DNA of 15,355 nucleotides from Bacteroidales bacterium UBA1757. GTDB lineage: Bacteria; Bacteroidota; Bacteroidia; Bacteroidales; UBA1402. Each line of letters opens with the position of its first letter. The first letter of the stretch is position 1. Positions 5,597-13,132 of the stretch are shown here, piece after piece. The translations under genes and the position numbers were made by a program. The DNA is taken from assembly GCA_002315625.1 (NCBI GenBank), contig DCHH01000019.1, positions 1 through 15,355 of the forward strand, given 5' to 3'. The notes under the pieces are model-generated. The model made no database searches. It saw only the letters and a program-made list of their open reading frames with translations, and was not told where the DNA came from.

Positions 5597-6943
5597 TTAT
5601 TCTGCTGATTTTTCCTTTCTGTCAGCGGCAACCTTGATGACAAAGTTCTTGGCTGAATAGAACGGTGTGAGACTGATGTCGCAGGTGATGCGCTTGGTCT
5701 CGGGATCCTGGCGCGGCTCACCGATTTCATAGTTCTGGAAGAGATTGCCGTAGCCTTTGTAGTCGTTCAGGAACGACTGGAGCTTGGACTTCAGGTTCTT
5801 CGGTGAATTGTACGGATCCCAGTTTTCGAGGGCCACTTCGTGGACATAGTTCATGAGCACTTTCTTGACCCAGTCAAACACGCGGACGATAGGATACTCC
5901 TTCATGGCTGTGTTGTCGCCGTTGTAGAGGGTGGTATTGTTGAAAGCCATAACCCGGCCTTCGGAATAGACCATCGGAATCACCTGATTGTCCATCAGGG
6001 CTGCTATTTCACTCTTGAGCAGGTCGTTGCGGACACCGCGGACACCGTCGAGGGTACCATACTTCTTACCGCCTGCACCTTGTGCCATGCTGGCAGACTC
6101 GTCGTAGAGCTTGCCGGCCAGAGCACCTGAAGGATAGATGTAGAATGCCTTCTCGTCCTTCTCGTCTTCCGAGAGCTTTTCAGCGTCACGGCCCACAATC
6201 CAGTTTGCGGTCATCACCACGTTCTGCAGACATGCATCACTGTCGGGATAGATTTCAGTGTTGGACTTCAAGTCGTCGAACGAGAACTCGTCGGCATGGT
6301 CGGTCACGAGCAGCACTTTGTACTTGAATGCCATCTTGGCCCACTGCATAAGGGAGACCTTGTCGAAGACACTTCCGGAGACAACCATCAGAGAGTAGCT
6401 GTCCTTCAGGCTCAGACGGTCGAAACCATTGCGCAGGATGTCTTCGACTTCATTGGAAAATCCCGACTCGCTGTCAGCGATGTCCTCCTTGAATACGTTG
6501 ATGATACGAAGATTCTTCACCTTGTCGGTGTTTGCCGAAGCAAAGAAAGCGGCAAGCGAACGGTATGAACGCTCCAGGTCCTTGGTTGCAAAAAGTGCAT
6601 CGGTAATACCCTGATTGAGCACCTTCTGGAACTTATCTTCCTTTTCTTTGCAGGAAGTGGTATATTCAGTGATGGTGTTATGCTCCTCGCCAAGGAGTTC
6701 CAGCCATGCCTTGAGATCTTCGGCCAGAGCCTCGCGTTTGTCCTTGAAGCGCTTGTCGGTCAGGAAAATGGCCTGAGCGGCCTTGCGGGCCGGGTTCATA
6801 TTGTCAGTATCGGGCAGTATGCTGCGAACGGCATTGAAACCGCCGAACTTACTGAGAAGCTGACTGACGTCACGTTTCTCTTTCTGCTCCTGTTGACCGG
6901 CGGCCTCGGCTGCGGTCTGTTTCTTTAATTCTGTTTCAGCCAT
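5597..6943 (-). CDS. tssC: T6SS contractile sheath large subunit TssC
   Basis: A 448-residue protein of the Bacteroidota TssC family. It follows tssB by 31 nt and precedes the tube genes, the standard order. It has a charged, Ala/Gln-rich N-terminus, then DVSQLLSKFGGFNAVRSILP (25-44), helices around LERSYRSLAAFF, the core YSLMVVSGSVFDKVSLMQWA, and a C-terminal YNSPKNLKSKLQSFLNDY followed by CDISLTPFYSAKNFVIKV (about 421-438). TssB and TssC form the contractile sheath around the Hcp tube in the cytoplasm; the contracted sheath is taken apart by the ClpV-type ATPase, here encoded in the same run. Length is close to proteobacterial VipB (about 490), though the sequences are distant. No frameshift or truncation is seen. 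Confidence 0.95.
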   Translation of the reverse strand: MAETELKKQTAAEAAGQQEQKEKRDVSQLLSKFGGFNAVRSILPDTDNMNPARKAAQAIFLTDKRFKDKREALAEDLKAWLELLGEEHNTITEYTTSCKEKEDKFQKVLNQGITDALFATKDLERSYRSLAAFFASANTDKVKNLRIINVFKEDIADSESGFSNEVEDILRNGFDRLSLKDSYSLMVVSGSVFDKVSLMQWAKMAFKYKVLLVTDHADEFSFDDLKSNTEIYPDSDACLQNVVMTANWIVGRDAEKLSEDEKDEKAFYIYPSGALAGKLYDESASMAQGAGGKKYGTLDGVRGVRNDLLKSEIAALMDNQVIPMVYSEGRVMAFNNTTLYNGDNTAMKEYPIVRVFDWVKKVLMNYVHEVALENWDPYNSPKNLKSKLQSFLNDYKGYGNLFQNYEIGEPRQDPETKRITCDISLTPFYSAKNFVIKVAADRKEKSAE

Positions 6944-6974
6944 AATATTTCGTTTTTTATGTTTGATTTCTCAC

Positions 6975-7439
6975 TTATTTGCTCGACTCAAGCTCATCCA
7001 AAAGGGCCTGAAGCATCTCCTTGAGCTCACCCTTTGCCTGCTGGTCGTTGAGTATGTCACGCAGTTTGCGATTCTGCTCGATAGTCTTGCGGATTTTAGC
7101 ACTTGCATCCACTTTCTTCTTGGTTTCCGACAGGAAAGCCGAATTACTGACAAGCTTACCCTTGCCGCCGTCGGCCGAGAAGTCGCGCATTTCGTTAAAG
7201 TTAAGGGTCTCATCCACAGCGCCACCTTCAGCATCCGTGAAGGTTACGTTCACCTTTGGACGGAAATGGGCAAATGCATCGTCCATGTTCTGGATATCTT
7301 CCACAAATTCAGGATTGCCCGGTTCAGCTTCAGAAGTGAACTGGTCGATAAGCAACGTCTTGTTGTTGTCAATCGGTGACACTTTCGCATTCGACTGCTC
7401 GTCCGGGGCCATCGAAATGAAGTTCTCTTTCATTGCCAT
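6975..7439 (-). CDS. tssB: T6SS contractile sheath small subunit TssB
   Basis: A 154-residue protein with the TssB pattern: a variable N-terminus, then the strand block FRPKVNVTFTDAEGG (about 59-73), ETLNFNEMRDFSADG and a mostly helical C-terminus (about 97-150, with RKTIEQNRKLRDILNDQQAK) that would pack on TssC. TssB and TssC interlock to form the sheath that contracts to fire the Hcp tube. The start chosen is MAMKENF; an alternative is Met3, 6 nt later. It lies 19 nt after the tssH stop. Compared with proteobacterial VipA (about 165-170 residues) it is slightly shorter, as expected for T6SS subtype iii. Confidence 0.93.
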   Translation of the reverse strand: MAMKENFISMAPDEQSNAKVSPIDNNKTLLIDQFTSEAEPGNPEFVEDIQNMDDAFAHFRPKVNVTFTDAEGGAVDETLNFNEMRDFSADGGKGKLVSNSAFLSETKKKVDASAKIRKTIEQNRKLRDILNDQQAKGELKEMLQALLDELESSK

Positions 7440-7458
7440 AATGGTAGTGTTTAAAAAG

Positions 7459-9687
7459 TTAGTTAATATTGAATTCTATTGTTTCTTCGTCTTTTTTGCC
7501 CTTCGCGACACTGATTTCCACCTTGTCTCCGCTCTTGATTTTGCCGCTGATAATCATCTTTGACAGCGGGTTGCGGATTTCCTTGCGGATGATGCCGATG
7601 ACGGGACGGGCACCGTATTGCGGGTTGTAGCCCATCAGGGCAATCTTTTTTCGGGCTTCCGGTGTAATGGTAAGTTCAATGTTCTGTTCCTGAAGGAGTT
7701 TGAGCACACCTTTGAAATGTATGTCAAAGATGGCCGTAACGCTCTCTTCGGTAATGGGAGAGAATGGGATAATCTCTGACAGACGGCCAAGGAACTCGGG
7801 ACGGAAGTAGTCCTGCATGATTTCCATCAGGTCGTTGTTCTGCGGCACAACGCCCTTCCCGAACTGCTCGACAACGAACTTGCTGCCGATGTTCGAGGTA
7901 AAGAGAATCAGCGCATTGGAGAAATCACCCACGCGGCCCAGACGGTCGTGCAGCTTGCCTTCGTCGAGAATCTGGAGGAACAGGTCAAAGACCGACTTGT
8001 GGGCCTTCTCGATTTCGTCGAACAGCACAACGGAATACGGATTCTGGCGGATTTTGTTCACCAGCAGACCGCCCTCCTCATAGCCGACATATCCCGGAGG
8101 CGCTCCGTAGAGCAGAGCCACACTGTGCTCCTCCTTGAATTCCGACATATCAAAACGTATCAGCGACGATTCGTCGTTGAAAAGGAATGCTGCCAAAGCC
8201 TTGGAAAGTTCCGTCTTACCAGTACCGGTCGGGCCAAGGAAGAAGAACGAACCCATCGGCTGTCCCTTCTTCTGCAATCCGGAACGGGCCTCGAAGATTG
8301 CATCCAGAACCTTCTTGACGGCATGATCCTGACCGACCACGCGCTGCTTGAGGGTCTCTTCAGCACCCATCAGACGGTCTCTTTCCTGAGTCTGCACCTT
8401 GCCCATAGGTACGCCGGTCTTTTCGGCGATAACGGCACAAAGGTCTGAAGAATTTAGTTCTGTATGTGCTGTTCCAGCATCCTTGCTGTTCTGGGTCTTG
8501 AGTCTTGCCATTGAACGGTCAAGAAGGTCGATGGCAGTGTCGGGCAGCGAGCGTTCGTTCAGATAGCGCTTTGCAAGCCTGATTGATTCATCAAGGACGG
8601 CATCGTTGACCGTAACCCCGTGGAAATCACAATATGGAGGCATGGCACCACGAAGTATCTGCATCGTCAGCTCCGTATCAGGTTCATCGACATTGAACTT
8701 CTCGAACTTGTTGAGCATCTCCTTGTCAGTCTCGATATTCTTGGTATAGCCTTCGATTGAAGAGGTGCAGATAACCGAAATCCGTCCGCGGGTCAGTTCC
8801 TGCTTCAGCAGCGACGAGGCGTTGAACAGTTGCCCCTGCTTGTCAAAGAACTTATCGACCTGCTCGATAATCAGGATGATATTGCCCCGCTCTGCCACCT
8901 CGTTGAGAAGTGATTTCAGGCGCTCTTCAATCTCGCCCTTGTATTGTGAATCCTGCGCCAGTGAAGTGACGTCCAGTTCGTATGCCACATGGTTCTGGAG
9001 GAACTCGGGAACCTTGTTTTCGGCAAGGTTATGAACAAAAGCATTCACAAGAGAGGTCTTGCCGACTCCAGCCTCACCCGTAATAAGCATATTGGCCTTC
9101 ATGCGGCGGCCGAGAATCTCATAAATCATCTCAACCTCGGTCTCGAAGCCAACCACAGCGGGCAGTTTGCCGTCACGTGCCTCGGCAGTACGGTCTGTGC
9201 AATATTTCTGCAACGCATCACCACCGGCCGCACCTTTCGGGGCTGAATAGCCGTATTGCGGCGTGGCTGCAGCGGTTGAAACACCGGCCTTTCCGCAGAT
9301 ATCGGCAGCGGTAAGGGGGAGGGTCTTAAGCTGGTCAAAGGAAAATCCCACTCCGGGAGTGACCAGAGCAGCCAGCACACACTCGCCCTCGACACTGTCC
9401 AAACCCATCTTGCGACGATAGTTGTCGGCTTCGTCGAGAACTTCCTGACTCTCCTTACTGTATTCGATGTAACGCTGAGGGCGCAAAGACTTCGGCGAAA
9501 GCTGCATCTGCACCTCGACCCAGTCAAGGATGTAGTAGTAGTCCTTGGAAAGGGTGGTCTCAATGTAACTGACCATTCCCATTTCCTTGTGCAGCAATGC
9601 CCTGAAAAGATGGGCCGGATAAATGGCATCAGCGCACCCGTCAGTGGCAAAAGAAGCAGCTATATCTTTGAGTTTTATCTCGTCCAT
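7459..9687 (-). CDS. tssH: T6SS AAA+ unfoldase TssH (ClpV-like), with degenerate D1
   Basis: A 742-residue double AAA+ ATPase from the start MDEIKLKD at 9687; the open frame reaches 9798 but the extra 37 codons cross the promoter region. Layout: Clp N-domain (1-125), Gly/Ala linker (135-175), D1 (176-395), D2 (435-742). D1 has Walker A GEAGVGKT (204-211), but Walker B ends in Glu275-Gln276 instead of Asp-Glu, and the two arginine fingers of ClpB are replaced by Asn326-Lys327. D2 looks fully active: Walker A GPTGTGKT (485-492), pore loop GYVGYEEGG (532-540), Walker B VVLFDE (553-558), arginine finger in LGR (Arg635), sensor 2 GARP (692-695). The ClpB coiled-coil M domain is absent, making it shorter than typical ClpV (about 870-900). 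In T6SS this enzyme dismantles contracted TssBC sheath for reuse. It heads the run tssH-tssB-tssC-tssD, which separates it from housekeeping ClpB/ClpC. Confidence 0.93.
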   Translation of the reverse strand: MDEIKLKDIAASFATDGCADAIYPAHLFRALLHKEMGMVSYIETTLSKDYYYILDWVEVQMQLSPKSLRPQRYIEYSKESQEVLDEADNYRRKMGLDSVEGECVLAALVTPGVGFSFDQLKTLPLTAADICGKAGVSTAAATPQYGYSAPKGAAGGDALQKYCTDRTAEARDGKLPAVVGFETEVEMIYEILGRRMKANMLITGEAGVGKTSLVNAFVHNLAENKVPEFLQNHVAYELDVTSLAQDSQYKGEIEERLKSLLNEVAERGNIILIIEQVDKFFDKQGQLFNASSLLKQELTRGRISVICTSSIEGYTKNIETDKEMLNKFEKFNVDEPDTELTMQILRGAMPPYCDFHGVTVNDAVLDESIRLAKRYLNERSLPDTAIDLLDRSMARLKTQNSKDAGTAHTELNSSDLCAVIAEKTGVPMGKVQTQERDRLMGAEETLKQRVVGQDHAVKKVLDAIFEARSGLQKKGQPMGSFFFLGPTGTGKTELSKALAAFLFNDESSLIRFDMSEFKEEHSVALLYGAPPGYVGYEEGGLLVNKIRQNPYSVVLFDEIEKAHKSVFDLFLQILDEGKLHDRLGRVGDFSNALILFTSNIGSKFVVEQFGKGVVPQNNDLMEIMQDYFRPEFLGRLSEIIPFSPITEESVTAIFDIHFKGVLKLLQEQNIELTITPEARKKIALMGYNPQYGARPVIGIIRKEIRNPLSKMIISGKIKSGDKVEISVAKGKKDEETIEFNIN

Positions 9688-9714
9688 TTTCGTAAATGAT
9701 AGTGAAATTTGGGA

Positions 9715-9722
9715 CAAATATA
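9715..9722 (-). promoter_or_regulatory. candidate promoter -7 element for the T6SS run
   Basis: TATATTTG on the minus strand matches the Bacteroidota -7 consensus TAnnTTTG exactly and lies 27 nt before the tssH start. No convincing TTTG -33 element is seen upstream at the usual distance, so an activator may be needed. All downstream genes to the left edge share its direction with gaps of 64 nt or less. Confidence 0.5.
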
Positions 9723-9827
9723 ACGATTTTTTTTCATTGTGCACCTTTCGCCCATATATTTTCACCCCTACACAGACCATTCTGACAACAAAATACAAAC
9801 TCCTGAATGATTGTCGTTTATTTTATG

Positions 9828-9835
9828 TATTTTTG
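9828..9835 (+). promoter_or_regulatory. candidate promoter -7 element for the lipoprotein operon
   Basis: TATTTTTG fits the Bacteroidota -7 consensus TAnnTTTG and lies 33 nt before the hydrolase ATG at 9869. A TTG at 9811-9813 is too close for a standard -33 element. The 181-nt gap 9688-9868 thus holds divergent promoters and no other feature that I can see. Confidence 0.45.
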
Positions 9836-9868
9836 CTCATTGTTTTATTATCAAGATTGTTTGAAGAT

Positions 9869-11092
9869 ATGAAACGCTTATCCGTCCTTTTGTGTCCGAT
9901 TGTCGCTTTCTTCCTGAATGGCTGCAAGTTAGACACATACGAATATGTCACTTTTGAAGACCCGTATCTGTTTCAGGTGACAAGGACGGAAACGGACGAC
10001 CTCTCACAAGGTGTACCAGAGACCCCGGTTTCAGAAGAGATGGAAGCCACGACAAAAGGGAGTTCCATAACCATCAACACCCTGGCCAAAGGGCTCATAA
10101 CCGGATTTCGGGGAGGCAAGCTTCACTCACTTATCGGGACCTATCCTTCATACGACAAATACGACAATCCTATCCGTCTGTCGGGCAGGATTATCCTTCC
10201 CGCATCAGGAGAAATCAAGAATATCATCCTGGTGAGCCACTTTACCATTACCACCGATTACGAATGCCCGTCGAATTCATTCCAGCTGGAAGGAATTCTG
10301 GCTCTGAAAGGATATGCCCTGATCATTCCCGACTACATCGGCTACGGTTCCACAACCGATATGATTCACCCCTACCTCATCGCCCGCCTTACCGCCCGCA
10401 ATGTGGTTGACATGCTTGAGGCCACTATTCCCTATCTGGAAAAGGTAGGACGCGCCCCCAAGAACAAGGAAATCTACCTGATGGGCTACTCCCAGGGCGG
10501 TGCCACCACGATGGCCGTCCAGAGGCTTCTGGAAGAACAGTACCAGTACGATTATATCATCAAGCGTAACTTTGCCGGAGCCGGTCCGTATGACATTGCC
10601 GCCACTTACGACAAGTGTATCGAGCAGGACGAAACCTCCATCCCGTGTGCCGTCCCGATGATTGTCATGGGAATGAACGAAGGAGAAGACCTCGGTCTCG
10701 ACTACAAGAACTTCTTCAAGGAACCCCTGCTGAGTAACTACAAGGAATGGATTCTTTCAAAAAAATACACAACCAAGCAATTGGGGAAAATAATGGGGAC
10801 GAAGCACCTCTCCGACCTGATGACCGACGTGGCAATGCAGAAGCGCGACCCGAAAACCGTCAATTTCTACAACTCCATGATGCATAACTCCGTGCTTAAC
10901 GGATGGTACCCGATTGCCCCGGTCTATATGTTCCACTCCATTGACGATGACACGGTTCCATACGTCAACACCCAACTGGCAAGGTCAGCCTTCTCCGACA
11001 TGAACATCGAGTACAACGTCGGTCACTACGGAAACCATGTGTCGGGTTGCGTAAAGTTTATTGCCTGTGTTGCCCAACTCTTAGACGACTGA
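9869..11092 (+). CDS. α/β-hydrolase (lipase/esterase-like) lipoprotein
   Basis: A 407-residue lipoprotein. The start MKRLSVLLC at 9869 gives a clear signal peptide with lipobox LNGC (Cys19); upstream in-frame codons run through the promoter region and are not used. The mature part is an α/β hydrolase resembling secretory lipases and prolyl-oligopeptidase-type esterases: strand NIILVSHFTITT (119-130), oxyanion-loop region ALIIPDYIGYG (150-160), nucleophile elbow GYSQGG (Ser208), acid in HSIDDDTVP (Asp360 most likely), and His390 in YGNHVSG. All triad residues are present, so it should be active, probably cleaving ester or peptide-like bonds in the periplasm or at the outer membrane surface. 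It starts a three-gene operon with only 5 nt to the next gene and is divergent from the T6SS run. It could be unrelated to T6SS, or provide envelope or anti-effector functions; no direct evidence shows this. Confidence 0.82.
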   Translation: MKRLSVLLCPIVAFFLNGCKLDTYEYVTFEDPYLFQVTRTETDDLSQGVPETPVSEEMEATTKGSSITINTLAKGLITGFRGGKLHSLIGTYPSYDKYDNPIRLSGRIILPASGEIKNIILVSHFTITTDYECPSNSFQLEGILALKGYALIIPDYIGYGSTTDMIHPYLIARLTARNVVDMLEATIPYLEKVGRAPKNKEIYLMGYSQGGATTMAVQRLLEEQYQYDYIIKRNFAGAGPYDIAATYDKCIEQDETSIPCAVPMIVMGMNEGEDLGLDYKNFFKEPLLSNYKEWILSKKYTTKQLGKIMGTKHLSDLMTDVAMQKRDPKTVNFYNSMMHNSVLNGWYPIAPVYMFHSIDDDTVPYVNTQLARSAFSDMNIEYNVGHYGNHVSGCVKFIACVAQLLDD

Positions 11093-11097
11093 TTGCC

Positions 11098-11952
11098 ATG
11101 AAAAAAATACTTCTTTCCCTGACCATCCTTTCCGCCCTGGTCTTCTCTTCATGCAATCTTTCCCCCGTCAATCGGAATGAGCCTGTCAACATAGGCCTGA
11201 AAATTGACCAGAACACATTGTCCGCCGCTTCAGTGACGGTCGATGTGACCCTTGACGATGACAGGGTCTATTATTTGTGCGGCATCCTTCATGATTCGAC
11301 CTTACAGGAAATGAACGACCGGCAGCGTTTTATGCAACTGCAAGTTGACCGATCGTACAAGGAATACATCGACTGGCGCTATATTCTTCTGGTTGAGAAC
11401 ACGGCAGCATTCATCGCCACCTATTCCTCCCACAGTCTGCTCTACGGGAACTGCACGCTCACCTTCGACGACCTGCTGGCACAGTCCGGCTACACCGTAT
11501 ATGCCTTCTGCGTGAACCCTGACACAAAAGAGCCCATAGGCGACCTTTTCACCCAACATGTCACCACGCTCGAAAGGAGACAAAGTAACATGACTTTCAA
11601 AATCCGGATGAACGAGAGGAGTGACGGGCCGATTGTTACCATCATTCCATCAAACGATGACGAACCCTATTTCTGGGAAGTCGATGAAAGCCGAATCGTC
11701 AAACAGGATTACAATGACGATATGGTCCTGTTCGCACTTGAACGGATTGAGTTATACAAGAAATATGACGTCGGCGAAAACCTTGTTGACAGGGGGTTCT
11801 ACCAATATAACGGGCTAAAACTCTTCAATGAAGAGCAAGAATACACCCTTGTTGTAACCGGCTATGACGGAGGAATAACCACCCCTGTCTATTTCGGAAG
11901 ATTCACCTTCCCGTTTACTTGTGATACGCTGGCCCTATCAGCAACCCTATGA
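11098..11952 (+). CDS. lipoprotein with two β-sandwich-like repeats, unknown role
   Basis: A 284-residue lipoprotein. The start at 11098 (MKKILLSLT) gives a signal peptide with lipobox FSSC (Cys19); an upstream ATG at 11047 lies inside the hydrolase gene and is rejected. The mature protein shows two similar halves, each with a strand-rich opening (VNIGLKIDQNTLSAASVTV; PIVTIIPSNDDEPYFWEVD), a helical middle with aromatic residues, and a closing YTVYAFCVNPDT or YTLVVTGYDGGITTPVYFG followed by a final F-T strand. This fits two fibronectin-III-like or related domains seen in many Bacteroidales surface lipoproteins. It has no enzyme motif. It starts 5 nt after the hydrolase and overlaps the HAD gene by 4 nt (ATGA at 11949-11952), so all three are co-expressed. 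It may partner the hydrolase on the envelope; the ligand is unknown. Confidence 0.7.
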   Translation: MKKILLSLTILSALVFSSCNLSPVNRNEPVNIGLKIDQNTLSAASVTVDVTLDDDRVYYLCGILHDSTLQEMNDRQRFMQLQVDRSYKEYIDWRYILLVENTAAFIATYSSHSLLYGNCTLTFDDLLAQSGYTVYAFCVNPDTKEPIGDLFTQHVTTLERRQSNMTFKIRMNERSDGPIVTIIPSNDDEPYFWEVDESRIVKQDYNDDMVLFALERIELYKKYDVGENLVDRGFYQYNGLKLFNEEQEYTLVVTGYDGGITTPVYFGRFTFPFTCDTLALSATL

Positions 11953-12587
11953 TAAAAGCTATCCTTTTTGATTTCGACGGAACCCTTGCCGATACTGCTC
12001 CAGGCATCGTCAACAACTTCCAGGAGACCTTCCGCCACCTCGGACTTCCTATTCCCGATGAGGGGTCGATAAGACAAACCATCGGCAGACCTCTGTTTGA
12101 CGCTATCCGGGATTTAGGCAATCTCGATGACAAAGCCGCCCAGGAGGCCACCGACCTCTACCGGAAAATATTCTATGAATGCGAACTGACGAAGATCACC
12201 CTTTTCCCGGACGTGCCGCAAACTGTCCGCTGCCTGGTAGAAAGGGGCATTCGCCTTGCCATCTGTACCAGCCGGAACGCCCCCTCCCTGGGGCTTATTC
12301 TTGAGCGCAACAACCTCAACGAATGCTTCGAAGACCGCATCACCAACTCCGACGGACTTCCTCCAAAGCCGGCCCCAGACATGGTACTCGCACTTCTTTC
12401 AAGGATGAATTTAGCTCCAGAGGAGGCTCTGGTCGTAGGCGATACAACCTTCGACATTGAGATGGGCAACCGGGCGGGATGCCCCACGGTAGCCGTAACC
12501 TACGGCAACCACACCCCCGACCAGCTTTTGGCCGCTCACCCAACCTGTCTCATAGACAACATCACCGCCCTTCCCAACTTGTTATAA
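11949..12587 (+). CDS. HAD-superfamily phosphatase (phosphoglycolate phosphatase-like)
   Basis: A 212-residue cytoplasmic haloacid dehalogenase-like phosphatase, subfamily IA. The four motifs are present: motif I FDFDGTLADT with nucleophile Asp8 and acid/base Asp10, motif II CTS (Thr107), motif III Lys140 in KPAPDM, and motif IV GDTTFD (Asp165, Asp169) that holds Mg2+. The α-helical cap lies between residues 15 and 85, as in Gph and PpaX. Members remove phosphate from small molecules such as 2-phosphoglycolate or pyrophosphate; the substrate cannot be read from sequence. The gene is translationally coupled to the upstream lipoprotein and ends 63 nt before the convergent rplQ gene. It seems intact. 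Confidence 0.88.
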   Translation: MIKAILFDFDGTLADTAPGIVNNFQETFRHLGLPIPDEGSIRQTIGRPLFDAIRDLGNLDDKAAQEATDLYRKIFYECELTKITLFPDVPQTVRCLVERGIRLAICTSRNAPSLGLILERNNLNECFEDRITNSDGLPPKPAPDMVLALLSRMNLAPEEALVVGDTTFDIEMGNRAGCPTVAVTYGNHTPDQLLAAHPTCLIDNITALPNLL

Positions 12588-12591
12588 AGAA

Positions 12592-12628
12592 CAAAAAACA
12601 CCCCCAAGACATTATGCCTTGAGGGTGT
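12592..12628 (-). terminator. intrinsic terminator of the ribosomal alpha operon
   Basis: ACACCCCCAAG (12598-12608) pairs with CTTGAGGGTGT (12618-12628), an 11-bp stem with one mismatch and a 9-nt loop. On the minus strand the stem is followed by a T-rich run (TGTTTTTTG, opposite 12592-12600), so it stops transcription coming from rplQ, which ends at 12651. On the plus strand no T run follows, so it would end the HAD operon only weakly. Confidence 0.85.
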
Positions 12629-12650
12629 AGAATGATGATGTTCCTGTCAA

Positions 12651-13127
12651 TTACTCGGCCTTGGGAGCCTCTTCGACTACAGCGGCTTCGGTAGCTTCGG
12701 CTTTCTTCTTGGCAGAAGAACGGCGAGTGCGGGTCTTCTTCTCGGGAGCAGCATTCTTGGCCATCTTGTCGTCGAAATCAACGAACTCGATGAAGCACAT
12801 AGAAGCATTGTCACCCAGACGATTACCCGTCTTGATGATACGGGTATATCCACCGGGACGGTCGCCCACCTTCTGAGCAACTACCTGGAAAAGTTCCGTG
12901 ACGGCATACTTATTCTGAAGATCCTTGAAGACCAGACGGCGTGCAGCAGTCGTATCCTCCTTGGCAGCAGTCACCATGGGTTCAATGACCATTCTCAGAG
13001 CCTTAGCCTTGGCGAGGGTCGTGAAGATGCGCTTGTGCATAATCAACGAAGCAGCCATATTGGAGAGCATCGCGTCGCGATGGCTGGCCTGACGACCCAG
13101 ATGATTGATTTTCTTATTGTGTCTCAT
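12651..13127 (-). CDS. rplQ: 50S ribosomal protein L17
   Basis: A 158-residue L17. The N-terminal core is typical: MRHNKKINHLGRQASHRDAM, then SLIMHKRIFTTLAKAKALR, and GGYTRIIKTGNRLGDNASM. L17 sits at the peptide exit side of the large subunit. The last 35 residues or so are rich in Lys, Arg, Ala and Glu (KKTRTRRSSAKKKAEATEAA), an extension common in Bacteroidota. It follows rpoA by 5 nt, as in the bacterial alpha operon, and is the last gene before the terminator. Confidence 0.98.
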   Translation of the reverse strand: MRHNKKINHLGRQASHRDAMLSNMAASLIMHKRIFTTLAKAKALRMVIEPMVTAAKEDTTAARRLVFKDLQNKYAVTELFQVVAQKVGDRPGGYTRIIKTGNRLGDNASMCFIEFVDFDDKMAKNAAPEKKTRTRRSSAKKKAEATEAAVVEEAPKAE

Positions 13128-13132
13128 TGTCT

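Noticed and set aside
7021..7563. Plus-strand open frame of 180 codons
   Set aside because: It lies antisense to tssB and the end of tssH, both confidently identified, and shows no domain.
9688..9798. N-terminal extension of tssH to an ATG at 9798
   Set aside because: The extra 37 residues are not Clp-like and cover the TATATTTG promoter element; the family N-domain begins at the Met at 9687.
9623..9868. Upstream start of the hydrolase frame at 9623
   Set aside because: It would run antisense through the tssH start and hide the clear lipoprotein signal that begins at 9869.
11047..11097. Earlier ATG for the second lipoprotein at 11047
   Set aside because: It overlaps the hydrolase gene end and adds 17 residues before a complete lipoprotein signal starting at 11098.
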